NCBI GenBank assembly: GCA_016929525.1 | Contig: JAFGIP010000045.1 | Coordinates: forward strand, 73,152-137,151 | Reading direction: 5' to 3' | DNA: 64,000 nucleotides | Source: Bacteroidales bacterium | GTDB taxonomy: Bacteria; Bacteroidota; Bacteroidia; Bacteroidales; UBA10428 | In this document: positions 47,057 to 56,135 of the stretch, piece by piece | Position numbering within the stretch: position 1 is the stretch's first letter | Layout of the letters: each line of letters begins with the position of its first letter | Position numbers and translations under genes: made by a program | The notes under the pieces: model-generated | What the model was told of the DNA's origin: nothing | The model's database searches: none | The model's input: the letters and a program-made list of their open reading frames with translations, nothing else

Positions 47057-49705
47057 ATGACAGAAAATAAATTATTTGATAATGTCTTAACAGCAATTAA
47101 AAATCAAGTGTTGGAGAATCCGGATAAAACCGCAGTATTTTCAGACGATATAAAATTCACTTATTCATCACTTGATATTTTAAGTAACAAAATTGCTAAC
47201 TATATTACAGACTGTGGCTTACAGTGCACAAATATTGGTATTTCATTACACCGGGGCCCTGATATAATAATCTCTATACTGGGAATATTAAAAGCGAGAT
47301 GTGCGTATGTCTTCATGGACCCTAAATATCCTGTTGAAAGACAAAAATATGTTCTGGAAAACTCAGATACCAGACTGCTTATAACCTCGGATGATAATAA
47401 TGAACTTACCAAAGTTAACGGAATAACCTTTACCACATTTGACGATATTCTGAATAAGGTAACAAATTCAGATAATCCTGATATATCAGTAAAAACCAGT
47501 GACCATGCTTATATAATGTATACATCGGGATCAACCGGCAGACCAAAGGGCGTTGAAATATCTCATGCTAATGTTGTAAGTTATCTCAATGCTTTAATGC
47601 CTCAGTTAGAGATAAATGAAAGTGATATTTACTTGCATACTGCTTCTTTTTCGTTCTCATCTTCGGTAAGGCAATATATGATCCCTCTTGTCAATGGTAT
47701 TTCAGTTTATGTTGCCGGTGACGACGAGGTGGCTTCATTAATTAAACTGCTGGATACTGTTAAAAACAAAGGAATAACTATATTCGATACTATACAATCT
47801 TTATGGAGATACGGGCTGAAACAAATTGAAAGCCTCGATTACAATAACAAAGAACAACTTATTCATTCTTCGTTAAGGTTACTGCTTTTTTCCGGTGATA
47901 AATTACCTGCATCGTTAGTGCAACAAATAAAGGTTCTTTTTAAAAACAGGTTGAAGATTATTAATGTGTACGGACAAACCGAATGTATTGGTGCGCTTAC
48001 ATATAAGATTCCTGATGACTTTGGTAAGCAGGAGGGAATTGTCCCGGTCGGATACCCACTCGGTAATACTAAAATTAGTGTGCTGGATGAAAATCTTAAT
48101 CATGTAATGGAAGGAGAAACAGGTGAATTATATATTGAAAGTCCAAGTATAAGTTCAGGATATTATAAAAATAGTATGTTAACTGATAAAGCATTCATTA
48201 ATATAAGCACTAAGGATAATAAACCTTCCAGAATGCTAAAATCTGGAGATATAATAAGATACTGGAAAAATGCTCCGTTAGAGATTATCGGGAGAACTGA
48301 CTTCCAGGTAAAAATCAGAGGTATCCGGATTGATGTTGATGAGGTTGAAAAAGTAATAATTCAACACCCGTCTGTTTCAGAAAGTATTGTTCTGGGGCTT
48401 TCAAATGGAGAAGCTGAACCTAAACTGGTAGGTTTTATTGTTGGAAATAAAGGTCATTCTGTTGATTACAACGATCTGAACAATTTTTTAAAACGTTTTT
48501 TACCATCGAGCTATATTCCCGAGAAAATATTTACAATTGATAAAATACCGTTAACTCCAAATGGCAAGACAGACAGGAAGTCGCTTCAGAGTATGGCAAA
48601 AGAAATATTCGAAGCATCGGGTGGTAACACAGAACTTATCTTTGAAAATGAAGTGCAAAAAATTCTCTTCTATTCATTTGTCGATGTTCTGGGTACAACT
48701 GATTTTACGGTTGAAGATAATTTCTTTGACATTGGAGGTCATTCATTAAAAGCCGTAGAACTCACAGAAATCCTTGAAAGGATCTTTAATAAAACCATCC
48801 CTATAGAAATTATTTACAAATACCCCAGTATAGAGAAACTTTCATCTGTGATTGACGAGATTAAAATTGAAACCGGATCAACAAATCTGGTGGCAATTTC
48901 ACCCGAAGGTGATAAAATACCTTTCATATGTGTACATGGTGATGATGCTAATTTTCTTCTTCCCAAATACATGGATGATAAAATCCCTTTTTACGGATAT
49001 TTTCATCAGGGCAGAGCCGGTGAAAAGATAAATTATACAAGTATCAGATCTATCGCCACGAAATATGTCGAAGAGCTTTTTCAATTAAAGCCGGAAGGAC
49101 CTTATATCCTGGGAGGATATTCTATTGGAGGAGTAATTGCTTTTGATATGGTTAACATCATCAGGAAAGCCGGGAAAGAAGTAAAACTACTGGTAATTAT
49201 TGACGCTGAGAGTCCTCAATATGAAGGTAAAAAAGTTCAGGGCAGAAATATCTTCTTTAGTAAGAAAGTTGAAATTTACGGGAATGAAACAGATGACCGG
49301 GATGAAATATCATCTCGACACAGAATAATGAGTTCAGTAAAACACCATTTTGAAAAAGTAAGATATTATTTTGCCAGACTGTTGGCATACTTAAATATCA
49401 AAGTACCACTCTCAATAAGGAACAATTATATCATAGGAATTTACCGGGATGCAAGAAAAAATTATTTCCCCGAATCAGTTAGTGTAAATACATTAATTAT
49501 CCGGTCAACAATAAATAACTTTGAAGATTATAATCTCGGCTGGGAAAGGTTTATCAAAGGTAAGATAACCACTTATGAAATTGATTCGGATCATAATAAC
49601 ATAATAAAAGAACCCCGGGTTTCAAAACTGGCCGATATCATTAAGAGTAACATTATTAAAATTTCTGAACCATTATCATCTGAGCAATCCATATTTCAGA
49701 AATAA
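47057..49705 (+). CDS. Stand-alone NRPS-like A-T-TE synthetase
   Basis: An 882-residue synthetase with three domains: adenylation (about 10-510), thiolation/carrier (about 525-600) and thioesterase (about 620-880), and no condensation domain. Adenylation motifs: YTSGSTGRPKG at 155-165, NVYGQTE at 303-309, GRTDFQVKIRGIRID at 412-426, and PNGKTDRKSL at 501-510 with the catalytic Lys at 504. The position of GrsA Asp235, which binds the amino group of amino-acid substrates, is Ser201 (ASFSFSSSV), and the 239 position is Arg205, so a substrate without an alpha-amino group is likely. The carrier Ser is 563 (GGHS). The TE nucleophile is Ser689 (GYSIGG), with Asp716 and His846 as candidate triad partners. 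No partner biosynthesis genes or phosphopantetheinyl transferase are nearby. Confidence 0.9.
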   Translation: MTENKLFDNVLTAIKNQVLENPDKTAVFSDDIKFTYSSLDILSNKIANYITDCGLQCTNIGISLHRGPDIIISILGILKARCAYVFMDPKYPVERQKYVLENSDTRLLITSDDNNELTKVNGITFTTFDDILNKVTNSDNPDISVKTSDHAYIMYTSGSTGRPKGVEISHANVVSYLNALMPQLEINESDIYLHTASFSFSSSVRQYMIPLVNGISVYVAGDDEVASLIKLLDTVKNKGITIFDTIQSLWRYGLKQIESLDYNNKEQLIHSSLRLLLFSGDKLPASLVQQIKVLFKNRLKIINVYGQTECIGALTYKIPDDFGKQEGIVPVGYPLGNTKISVLDENLNHVMEGETGELYIESPSISSGYYKNSMLTDKAFINISTKDNKPSRMLKSGDIIRYWKNAPLEIIGRTDFQVKIRGIRIDVDEVEKVIIQHPSVSESIVLGLSNGEAEPKLVGFIVGNKGHSVDYNDLNNFLKRFLPSSYIPEKIFTIDKIPLTPNGKTDRKSLQSMAKEIFEASGGNTELIFENEVQKILFYSFVDVLGTTDFTVEDNFFDIGGHSLKAVELTEILERIFNKTIPIEIIYKYPSIEKLSSVIDEIKIETGSTNLVAISPEGDKIPFICVHGDDANFLLPKYMDDKIPFYGYFHQGRAGEKINYTSIRSIATKYVEELFQLKPEGPYILGGYSIGGVIAFDMVNIIRKAGKEVKLLVIIDAESPQYEGKKVQGRNIFFSKKVEIYGNETDDRDEISSRHRIMSSVKHHFEKVRYYFARLLAYLNIKVPLSIRNNYIIGIYRDARKNYFPESVSVNTLIIRSTINNFEDYNLGWERFIKGKITTYEIDSDHNNIIKEPRVSKLADIIKSNIIKISEPLSSEQSIFQK

Positions 49706-50983
49706 GTATCCGGAGACAATTATTATCGATACAAACATTAACGGGAGCCCCACTTTCAGGTATTCGGCAAAACGAAGAGGGTACCTGGTTTTTTGTGAAA
49801 ATCCTGCAACTATGATATTAGCTGCTGCTCCTATTATTGTCCCATTTCCTCCCAAGCATGCACCTAACGAAAGTGCCCACCACAGGGGATCGATATTACC
49901 CGGCATAATTGCTTCCATATCACGGATAACTGAAATCATAGTGGCTGTAAAAGGAATACTATTAATAACTGTTGTAGACAATGCCGAAACCCATAGTACA
50001 AGTTGAGTAGCATAAGTTATCTCACCTTCAGATAATTCAACCATCTTAACTGCAACAATTCCGATAACTCCCGTTTTTTCAAGTCCGCCAACAATTACAA
50101 ACAGACCGAGAAAAAAGAAAAGTGTCGGCCATTCAACTTCTTTAAGTATCTCTTCCGGATCCTGCCGGGTAGCCAGCATCATGACAAACCCGCCTCCCAA
50201 TGCAACCGAAGCAAGGCTTATTTCGTGCAGCTGGTGTGTTACAAATGCCATTATTACAAGCGAAAATACCACAAGAGAAATGGTGAACAACTTTTTATCT
50301 TCAATCACTTTTGTTTCATCGAACGCTTCTATCCTCTCCTTCTCTACCACTATTGCCATCAGTTTCCTGTAATATATTAAACGGAGTAACATAAAGGTTA
50401 CAATTGATACCAGCACTGTTACCGGAAGGTTATTAGATATAAAATCTAAAAAGTCGAGATGAGTTGCCCCCCCTATCATAATGTTTGGCGGATCACCAAT
50501 GAGTGTTGCCGCTCCTCCAATATTCGAGAACATTATCTCCGAAATAAGTATCGGTAAAGGATTGATCCTGATCGCTTCAGCAACAGCAAATGTCAGCGGC
50601 ACGATGATCAACACAGTTGTAACATTATCAAGAAATGCAGATAATACGGCAGTTACAATTGAAAGTACCACCAGTATTTTCCACGGATTACCACCGGTAA
50701 GTTTAATTCCTTTAATGGCTATGTATTCAAATAATCCCGATTTACGCATCACAGCAACCGAGATCATCATTCCGGTGAGCAGTCCGACAGTATCAAAGTC
50801 AATAAATTCAACAGCCTCTTCCTGTGTGACTATACGAAATACAATCAACAGAAAACCACCTGTCATAGCAGCAATGGCATTAGGCAGCTTCTCTGTTGAT
50901 ATAAATATGAATGTTAATATAAGTACAGTAAGAGCTATAACAATATTTACGGAATTGATATCTATCACAAATGCGAAGCTCAT
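49676..50983 (-). CDS. ArsB/NhaD (ion transporter) superfamily permease
   Basis: The 435-residue membrane protein has about eleven or twelve hydrophobic helices in the inverted-repeat layout of the ion transporter superfamily (SLC13, ArsB, NhaD, P-protein). Landmarks are LSAFLDNVTTVLIIVPL, IGGAATLIGDPPNIMIGGAT (the conserved GD-PN substrate loop) and the second-repeat NSIPFTATM and LGGNGTIIGAAANIIVAG. These resemble P-protein/ArsB-like permeases; substrates range from arsenite to Na+/H+ and dicarboxylates, so none is assigned. It is third in the operon pfkB-CBS-permease. The 3' end overlaps the convergent synthetase gene by 30 bases. Confidence 0.88.
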   Translation of the reverse strand: MSFAFVIDINSVNIVIALTVLILTFIFISTEKLPNAIAAMTGGFLLIVFRIVTQEEAVEFIDFDTVGLLTGMMISVAVMRKSGLFEYIAIKGIKLTGGNPWKILVVLSIVTAVLSAFLDNVTTVLIIVPLTFAVAEAIRINPLPILISEIMFSNIGGAATLIGDPPNIMIGGATHLDFLDFISNNLPVTVLVSIVTFMLLRLIYYRKLMAIVVEKERIEAFDETKVIEDKKLFTISLVVFSLVIMAFVTHQLHEISLASVALGGGFVMMLATRQDPEEILKEVEWPTLFFFLGLFVIVGGLEKTGVIGIVAVKMVELSEGEITYATQLVLWVSALSTTVINSIPFTATMISVIRDMEAIMPGNIDPLWWALSLGACLGGNGTIIGAAANIIVAGFSQKTRYPLRFAEYLKVGLPLMFVSIIIVSGYLFLKYGLLR

Positions 50984-50991
50984 TCTACATT

Positions 50992-51441
50992 TTAAGTTTT
51001 CTGCTTATCACTTACTACCGACAATATATCTATTTTTGATACCCATCCTAGGAATATACCTTCTTCTACAACGGGTAAAATAGTCTTCTTATTTCTGGAT
51101 AATAGGTCTGCAGCATAAGCCATTGAATCTGTCGGTGACAGAGAAGGACATTTTTTATTTATAAGGTGTGTTATGGGGTCATCAAGCATGTTTGTAAGAT
51201 GAGCTGTGATCTGATCGATCCTTGACATAAAAGATGTATTATAAATCGATTTAATATAATCTGGTACAGATGCATTAATTACTTCCTGGGCACTTATACA
51301 ACCTGCATACTTACCGGTCTTATCAACGACCGCAACTGCATCAATCCGATGAAGCCTCATGATCCTTATTGCACGTCTCAGCGTGGTAGTTTCGTTTACC
51401 GAAGTAATATCTTTATACATATAGTCCTTTACCTGGTTCAT
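50992..51441 (-). CDS. Stand-alone CBS-domain pair protein
   Basis: The 149-residue soluble protein is a Bateman module: CBS1 at about 1-52 (TLRRAIRIMRLHRIDAVAVVD) and CBS2 at about 90-145 (AYAADLLSRNKKTILPVVE, GWVSKIDIL). Such pairs bind AMP, ATP or S-adenosylmethionine and gate linked transporters or enzymes. It has no effector domain of its own. It starts 4 bases inside the end of pfkB and ends 8 bases before the permease, so it is well placed to regulate the transporter; that is inference. Confidence 0.88.
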   Translation of the reverse strand: MNQVKDYMYKDITSVNETTTLRRAIRIMRLHRIDAVAVVDKTGKYAGCISAQEVINASVPDYIKSIYNTSFMSRIDQITAHLTNMLDDPITHLINKKCPSLSPTDSMAYAADLLSRNKKTILPVVEEGIFLGWVSKIDILSVVSDKQKT

Positions 51442-52385
51442 GCCAACACCTCCACTTTAATTCTGTCAATATTCTTATCGATCAAAGAAACATCCCTGAT
51501 ATCCTTGTAAAGGTTTTCAACATTTGTCAGACCGGCAGAGGAAGCATATTTCAGAATGTCAATTTCCGGTTTTCCCGTGTGGTATGCATGAACAAAGCCG
51601 GCAAGGTAGGCATCGCCATAGCCCAGCATGTTCACTATTTTCAGATTCTCGGGTCTGAGAATATATGACTTTGATCGCTTAACAACTACTACATTCTCAA
51701 TCCTGTGTGTAAATATTACATATTCAGTTTTCTTATTTCTATTAAGAATTTCTTTCCCGACATTAACAAATTGTTTTATACCATCGCAGGGCTGCCCCAT
51801 TAACTTATGATAGCTTCGCATATCTGGATAAATAATAAATGGTGAAGAATCGAATAAGGCATCCAGGTGATCCGGTGATGTATGTACAATGACTTTAATA
51901 TCCATTTCCCTGGCCTTATCAATCATTGACAAATGCACATCGTCATTTACACCCCGTGGCAATGAGCCGGCTATTACAACCATCCTGGCACGATGCAGTA
52001 AGCGGCTGTAATTATCAAGAAAAAAAGTGACATCATCGTGCTCTATTTCCTTACCAAAATCATTGATCTCTGTCAGTGTTTCGTTCTTGAGATCAAGTAT
52101 TGAAGTATTTGTACGGGTTATACCTTCAGTAAATACAAAGCTTGTTGTAATACCCCTTTCACGCAGCTGGTCGCATAGTAAATGCCCTGTATAACCACCT
52201 GTAAAACCTGTGGTGATCACTTCATTCCCCAGCAACTTTAAAGTGAGAGCAACGTTAACACCTTTACCGCCTGGTAATATCATACTCAACTCGCTGCTTT
52301 TCAAACGATGCAGTTTATGCACCTTAAACTGATTAAGTACGAGAACCTTGTCAATGGCCGGATTTAAAGTTACCGTCAGTATCAT
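51438..52385 (-). CDS. PfkB-family sugar/phosphosugar kinase (1-phosphofructokinase-like)
   Basis: Ribokinase-fold kinase of about 315 residues. Motifs NPAID at 8-12 and PGGKGVN at 38-44 match the 1-phosphofructokinase/LacC branch, which phosphorylates fructose-1-phosphate, tagatose-6-phosphate or fructose-6-phosphate. The catalytic loop reads GYGDAYLAGF rather than the usual GAGDSFVAGF; the catalytic Asp is kept. ATG 52385 is preferred over a TTG three codons upstream. A -7 box lies about 18 bases upstream. It is the first gene of the operon with the CBS protein and permease; no PTS fructose genes are near. Confidence 0.88.
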   Translation of the reverse strand: MILTVTLNPAIDKVLVLNQFKVHKLHRLKSSELSMILPGGKGVNVALTLKLLGNEVITTGFTGGYTGHLLCDQLRERGITTSFVFTEGITRTNTSILDLKNETLTEINDFGKEIEHDDVTFFLDNYSRLLHRARMVVIAGSLPRGVNDDVHLSMIDKAREMDIKVIVHTSPDHLDALFDSSPFIIYPDMRSYHKLMGQPCDGIKQFVNVGKEILNRNKKTEYVIFTHRIENVVVVKRSKSYILRPENLKIVNMLGYGDAYLAGFVHAYHTGKPEIDILKYASSAGLTNVENLYKDIRDVSLIDKNIDRIKVEVLA

Positions 52386-52794
52386 GGTGAACAACTGAAT
52401 AACAAATATAAATGTAAGGAAAATATAATATGTTTGGTGAAACCTGCAGATTTTATCCTGCTAAGCATAGATTATTCACTTTATCCGTGAGCTCTCCCAA
52501 TACGATATTTTATGATGAACTAACTCTGCTTTTTGTTATTAGTTGATATCCTGACCTAATATTAAAATCGGCAAAGCAGAATAAGAATGATGGCTTAATT
52601 AGGTTGCTTTTAAAATATTTTTTCCGGATATTATCTTTAAATGTTTGGCAGCAAGTTCGCACTTTACATACAGTCTGATATAGGCAGCATAGTTCCCCGG
52701 TCTATATTTAAAAAGTAATTTGGTGAACATACCAATACAGGTTATCAGCTGCTGTGACTTTTATTTGTTGTCGGACCTGATTTCTTTTCTATTG
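52386..52794. other. Intergenic region upstream of pfkB
   Basis: About 409 bases between the pfkB start and the end of the 233-residue Cys-motif gene. It contains a perfect minus-strand -7 box, TATATTTG at 52410-52403, 18 bases before pfkB. The rest is AT-rich with stops in all frames; I see no gene, hairpin with a T-run, or repeat that stands out. The long leader space could hold regulatory sequence. Confidence 0.4.
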
Positions 52795-53496
52795 TCAGTT
52801 GGAATTTACTTTTTCAATTATCTGTTCACACATATAATTCCGCCTAAGTTCAAATTTGTCCTCTTCAGTCTTCTTTTTCTTTAATCTCCTTTCAACCAAC
52901 GGAGCAATGTATTTAAGCTCATCTAATGCAAGGTTTATATCCATTTCATTAAGGACGTACAATGTATAATATTTTGGAAACCCATTCCAGTTACCTTTAC
53001 TGTCGCGATGTTTTTTCAGGTAGTTTAGTCCGGCCTTCAGCATTTTCGTATCGTTACCTAGTCCACCGGAAGCCAGATTTATCCATAATGCGCATGAACA
53101 TGATCTGCAACAATACATGCCGTATTCATATCCCGGATTCTTATATACTTTGTCAATTTGCTTTTTCAGTCCGTTATCAGCTCTTATTAATGCTTTATTG
53201 ATTTTATCATTATTCAAACCAAGCTTTCGTAAAAGCCTGCTGGCTTCTTCACCTATCATATGGCATTTACCTGCGCCGGATTTAATTTTTTCACCGGTAA
53301 ATAAAATATAATCCCTTTTCATGTCAGATTCAGTCGGAGCAAAAGTATCGGCATATGAATTTGGTTTTCCCTGCCTGCCAATTATGAAATCCGCAATTAT
53401 ATCTTTTTCAGATCTGTCAATATCAAATCCGAATAACAGTGCTTCCGATACATTATCAATAGTTTGTGATAAGCTGTTTACATCAACATATTTCAT
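52795..53496 (-). CDS. Uncharacterised protein with CCRSCSC motif and terpene-cyclase-like end
   Basis: The 233-residue soluble protein has no signal or membrane helix. A Cys cluster reads GMYCCRSCSCALWINLASGG near residue 130-150; a nearby helix-turn repeat, GNWNGFPKYYTLYVLNEM, resembles the alpha/alpha-toroid repeats of prenyltransferase/squalene-cyclase-like folds. The N-terminal half is helical (SQTIDNVSEALLFGFDI). The Cys set suggests metal or thiol chemistry, but I recognise no named family. It is 64 bases upstream in the map of, and on the same strand as, the DUF3788 gene. Confidence 0.7.
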   Translation of the reverse strand: MKYVDVNSLSQTIDNVSEALLFGFDIDRSEKDIIADFIIGRQGKPNSYADTFAPTESDMKRDYILFTGEKIKSGAGKCHMIGEEASRLLRKLGLNNDKINKALIRADNGLKKQIDKVYKNPGYEYGMYCCRSCSCALWINLASGGLGNDTKMLKAGLNYLKKHRDSKGNWNGFPKYYTLYVLNEMDINLALDELKYIAPLVERRLKKKKTEEDKFELRRNYMCEQIIEKVNSN

Positions 53497-53560
53497 GGCT
53501 GATCATTTTTACTGGATATCTGTTGTAATTATACTCTTGCATTTGTTGTGCTGTAAAACT

Positions 53561-53980
53561 TTAATTGTTAACCTTTATATCTGTCAACTTCTTTACATTT
53601 TCGAAATCTCCGGAATCTTCCATGTCAATATATATGCAACGAGACTTATTAAATCTTTTGGCATTTTTAAATTCACTTTTTATATTATCCGGTAATTCAC
53701 TTTCCAAAATAATTGGTTCTAATTTATCACCGAACCAAAAAGCAATTCTGAATGTGTCTTTTAAAATCCGGATCCAGAATAATGTCTTTTTCTTTTTAAA
53801 TACACGAAAAAGCCAGCTTTTCCCGTCATTATAATATTTCCATTCTTCCGAGATATCCTTATTATTATCATATACATATGACAAGATCTGTTTCCATAGC
53901 AATTCCTTATCCCCTATTATTGAAAAAATAATTTCATCTGTTGGTTTTACAGATTTGTCATTTAATACCGACTGTTCCAT
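53561..53980 (-). CDS. DUF3788 protein
   Basis: The 139-residue soluble protein opens NDKSVKPTDEIIFSIIGDKE and continues with EEWKYYNDGKSWLFRVFKKKKTLFWIRI, both typical of DUF3788 (first part quoted: EEWKYYNDGKSWLF). The fold is probably YdhG/DUF1801-like, common in Bacteroidota and Firmicutes; function is unknown. It precedes the Cys-motif gene on the same strand (64-base gap). Confidence 0.88.
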   Translation of the reverse strand: MEQSVLNDKSVKPTDEIIFSIIGDKELLWKQILSYVYDNNKDISEEWKYYNDGKSWLFRVFKKKKTLFWIRILKDTFRIAFWFGDKLEPIILESELPDNIKSEFKNAKRFNKSRCIYIDMEDSGDFENVKKLTDIKVNN

Positions 53981-54292
53981 GATGATGAGTTTTCAGTGAC
54001 TGCACGAATATAATATATCAAAGTGTCAACCCTATGTCAGTAGTTCAAATTGTTATGCAACACACTATATATCACATAACTGAATTTTAATACACAGTTT
54101 TTTATGTATAAATTTCCGGTAAAATATTCAATAACTAATGCTTTTATATCTAAATAGCTGCACTAAATCAATATTGGTTAAGGTAAAAGTCATCTTTTAA
54201 AATCTCATTGACACACCTGTTGCTATGATCGCGTGTCAGATACCGGCTTTTCTTAAAAAACTTTCATAATTACTGTTTCACATTATCGCCCA
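53981..54292. other. Intergenic region between DUF3788 and DUF1846 genes
   Basis: About 312 AT-rich bases. The only structure I see is TGACAC (54209-54214) facing GTGTCA (54233-54238), a 6-base stem with a large loop that could be a weak terminator for the upstream-transcribed DUF1846 gene. TATATTCG on the minus strand just above the DUF3788 start matches the -7 element at 7 of 8. No gene is supported. Confidence 0.3.
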
Positions 54293-55816
54293 TCAGCTGA
54301 TAAAAAGACTTTTACTTGAGTATTCAGGATCACATGTCAGGTTTACCTTTAATTTTCGCAATCCTGCTTCATCGCCCGGAGTAGGAATATGGGTAAGATG
54401 TACTTCGCAATCACATATAAATTTGAGTTTTTCCAGCGCCATTTGTGCGGCAGGATTAGATAGTGCACTTATCCCGAGTACAATCAATGTTTCATCGAGA
54501 TCGAGACTAACCATTTTGCCATTCAGTATATCTCTTTTCAAATAGGTTATCGAATCAATTATACTTTCTGGTAAAATGTACATATTATCGGGGAGTCCGG
54601 CCAGGTATTTTGCTGCATTTAAGATCAGGCTTGAAGACGCATGCATCAGCGGCGAGTTTTTGCCAGTTATTACCGTACCATCATGCAATTCAATAGAGGC
54701 TCCGCAGAAGATACCTGCATTGCCTTTTCCCCCTTTTTCAGCATCTTTTGCAGCTTCTCTGGCAGGCAATACCACTTTTCGGTCTTCAACTTTTGCCCCT
54801 ATTTTATTCATAATTTCAATGGCCAGATTAAGTGTATCTTTATCTGCCAGGCCCATTGCATATTCCACAGCACACCTGAAGTATCTCCGGATAATCTCCT
54901 GGTGGGATGCTTCCGTGATTAGACGGTCATTCACAATACCTGAACTTGCACGGTTAACTCCCATATCAGTTGGAGACTGATACATAGACTCACCGCCAGT
55001 AATTTTTTCAATAACCCTTTTAAGCAAATGAAAGGCTTCTATATCGCGATTATAATTCACCACCTTTACATTATAAGCTTTTAGATGATGTTCATCGATC
55101 AGCACTTTGTCTTTCAGATCAACCGTGGCAGCTTCATAGGCAATATTTACTTTATGATCGATAGGCAGGTCCCAGATTGGGAATGTTTCAAATTTTGCAT
55201 ATCCGGCTTTGCCCCCTTTTTTATACTCGTGGTAAAGGTTGCTCAGGCAGGTGGCAAGTTTACCACTGCCCGGCCCCGGTCCTGTAACAATTACAATTGG
55301 TTTTGTTGTTTTGATGAATTCGTTTGCCCCATATCCCTGATCGCTGACAATAAGATCAATATCTGTCGGATATCCTTTTGTTGGTTTATGAATGTATACT
55401 TTAACTCCCCTTAATTCAAGTTTATTCTTAAAAGATTTGGCAGGAGCCTGGTTCTCATAACGGGTAATAACAACAGCTGTAACATTTATACCCCATTCCC
55501 TGAAATCATCGATAGTTTTCAATGCATCAACATCGTAAGAAATTCCGAAATCGGCCCTCATTTTTTTTCTTTCAATATCCCCTGCATGAATACACAGAAT
55601 GACATCAATCTTATCTTTTAACAGTTGCAAAAGCCGCATCTTAACATTCGGATCAAATCCAGGCAATACTCTTGCAGCATGATAATCATACAGAATTTTA
55701 CCTCCAAATTCCAGGTACAGTTTATCGTTAAAGCGGTTCACTCTTTCAAGAATCGAAGATGTCTGTTCCTGAAGGTATTTCTCATTATCAAATCCGATAT
55801 GATTTGCAACTTCCAT
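54293..55816 (-). CDS. DUF1846 protein
   Basis: The 507-residue cytoplasmic protein matches DUF1846 over its whole length: GFDNEKYLQEQTSSILERV at 8-26, IDVILCIHAGDIERKKMR, and a P-loop-like GPGPGSGK at 179-186, followed by YQSPTDMGVNRASSG and MHASSSLILNAAKYLAG. The family is widespread in anaerobes and its enzyme activity is unestablished; the P-loop-like motif suggests nucleotide use. ATG 55816 gives the family N-terminus. It appears monocistronic. Confidence 0.9.
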   Translation of the reverse strand: MEVANHIGFDNEKYLQEQTSSILERVNRFNDKLYLEFGGKILYDYHAARVLPGFDPNVKMRLLQLLKDKIDVILCIHAGDIERKKMRADFGISYDVDALKTIDDFREWGINVTAVVITRYENQAPAKSFKNKLELRGVKVYIHKPTKGYPTDIDLIVSDQGYGANEFIKTTKPIVIVTGPGPGSGKLATCLSNLYHEYKKGGKAGYAKFETFPIWDLPIDHKVNIAYEAATVDLKDKVLIDEHHLKAYNVKVVNYNRDIEAFHLLKRVIEKITGGESMYQSPTDMGVNRASSGIVNDRLITEASHQEIIRRYFRCAVEYAMGLADKDTLNLAIEIMNKIGAKVEDRKVVLPAREAAKDAEKGGKGNAGIFCGASIELHDGTVITGKNSPLMHASSSLILNAAKYLAGLPDNMYILPESIIDSITYLKRDILNGKMVSLDLDETLIVLGISALSNPAAQMALEKLKFICDCEVHLTHIPTPGDEAGLRKLKVNLTCDPEYSSKSLFIS

Positions 55817-56135
55817 TTTTTATCCTTTGAATTTTATTTTCAGAATTAATTTAAAGACTACAATAATAGTAAACTTTTATTTACAAGATTCCCGGTACAA
55901 CAAAAGCCCGGTAACTATAAATTTCATTTATTTAGCCCCTGGTGTAACTATTATTTCTACAGGCTTATCTGATTTTACTATGCCTTACAGCCGGCGATTC
56001 GAAATATGACCATTTGGTAAAGGCTGGCTGCCTGTCTGTTTACAGGAATTGATAATCATTAATTCCGGATTTTAAATGAAACAATAACATTTTTCTTTAT
56101 TTTTCCAATAGTTAAATCAACTGAAATTCTTACTT
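55817..56135. other. Intergenic region with possible gene remnant
   Basis: About 319 bases between divergent DUF1846 and NTF2-like genes. On the minus strand between 56059 and 55928 a short frame reads as 24 codons, a TAA at 55987-55985, then GIVKSDKPVEIIVTPGAK and a stop. The last segment looks protein-like and could be the decayed C-terminus of an old gene. Promoters for both flanking genes are expected here, but no clear TAnnTTTG box was found. Confidence 0.3.

Noticed and set aside
50481-51083. 200-codon plus-strand frame
   Set aside because: Antisense to the permease and CBS genes; Ser/Thr/Ile-rich sequence without domain pattern.
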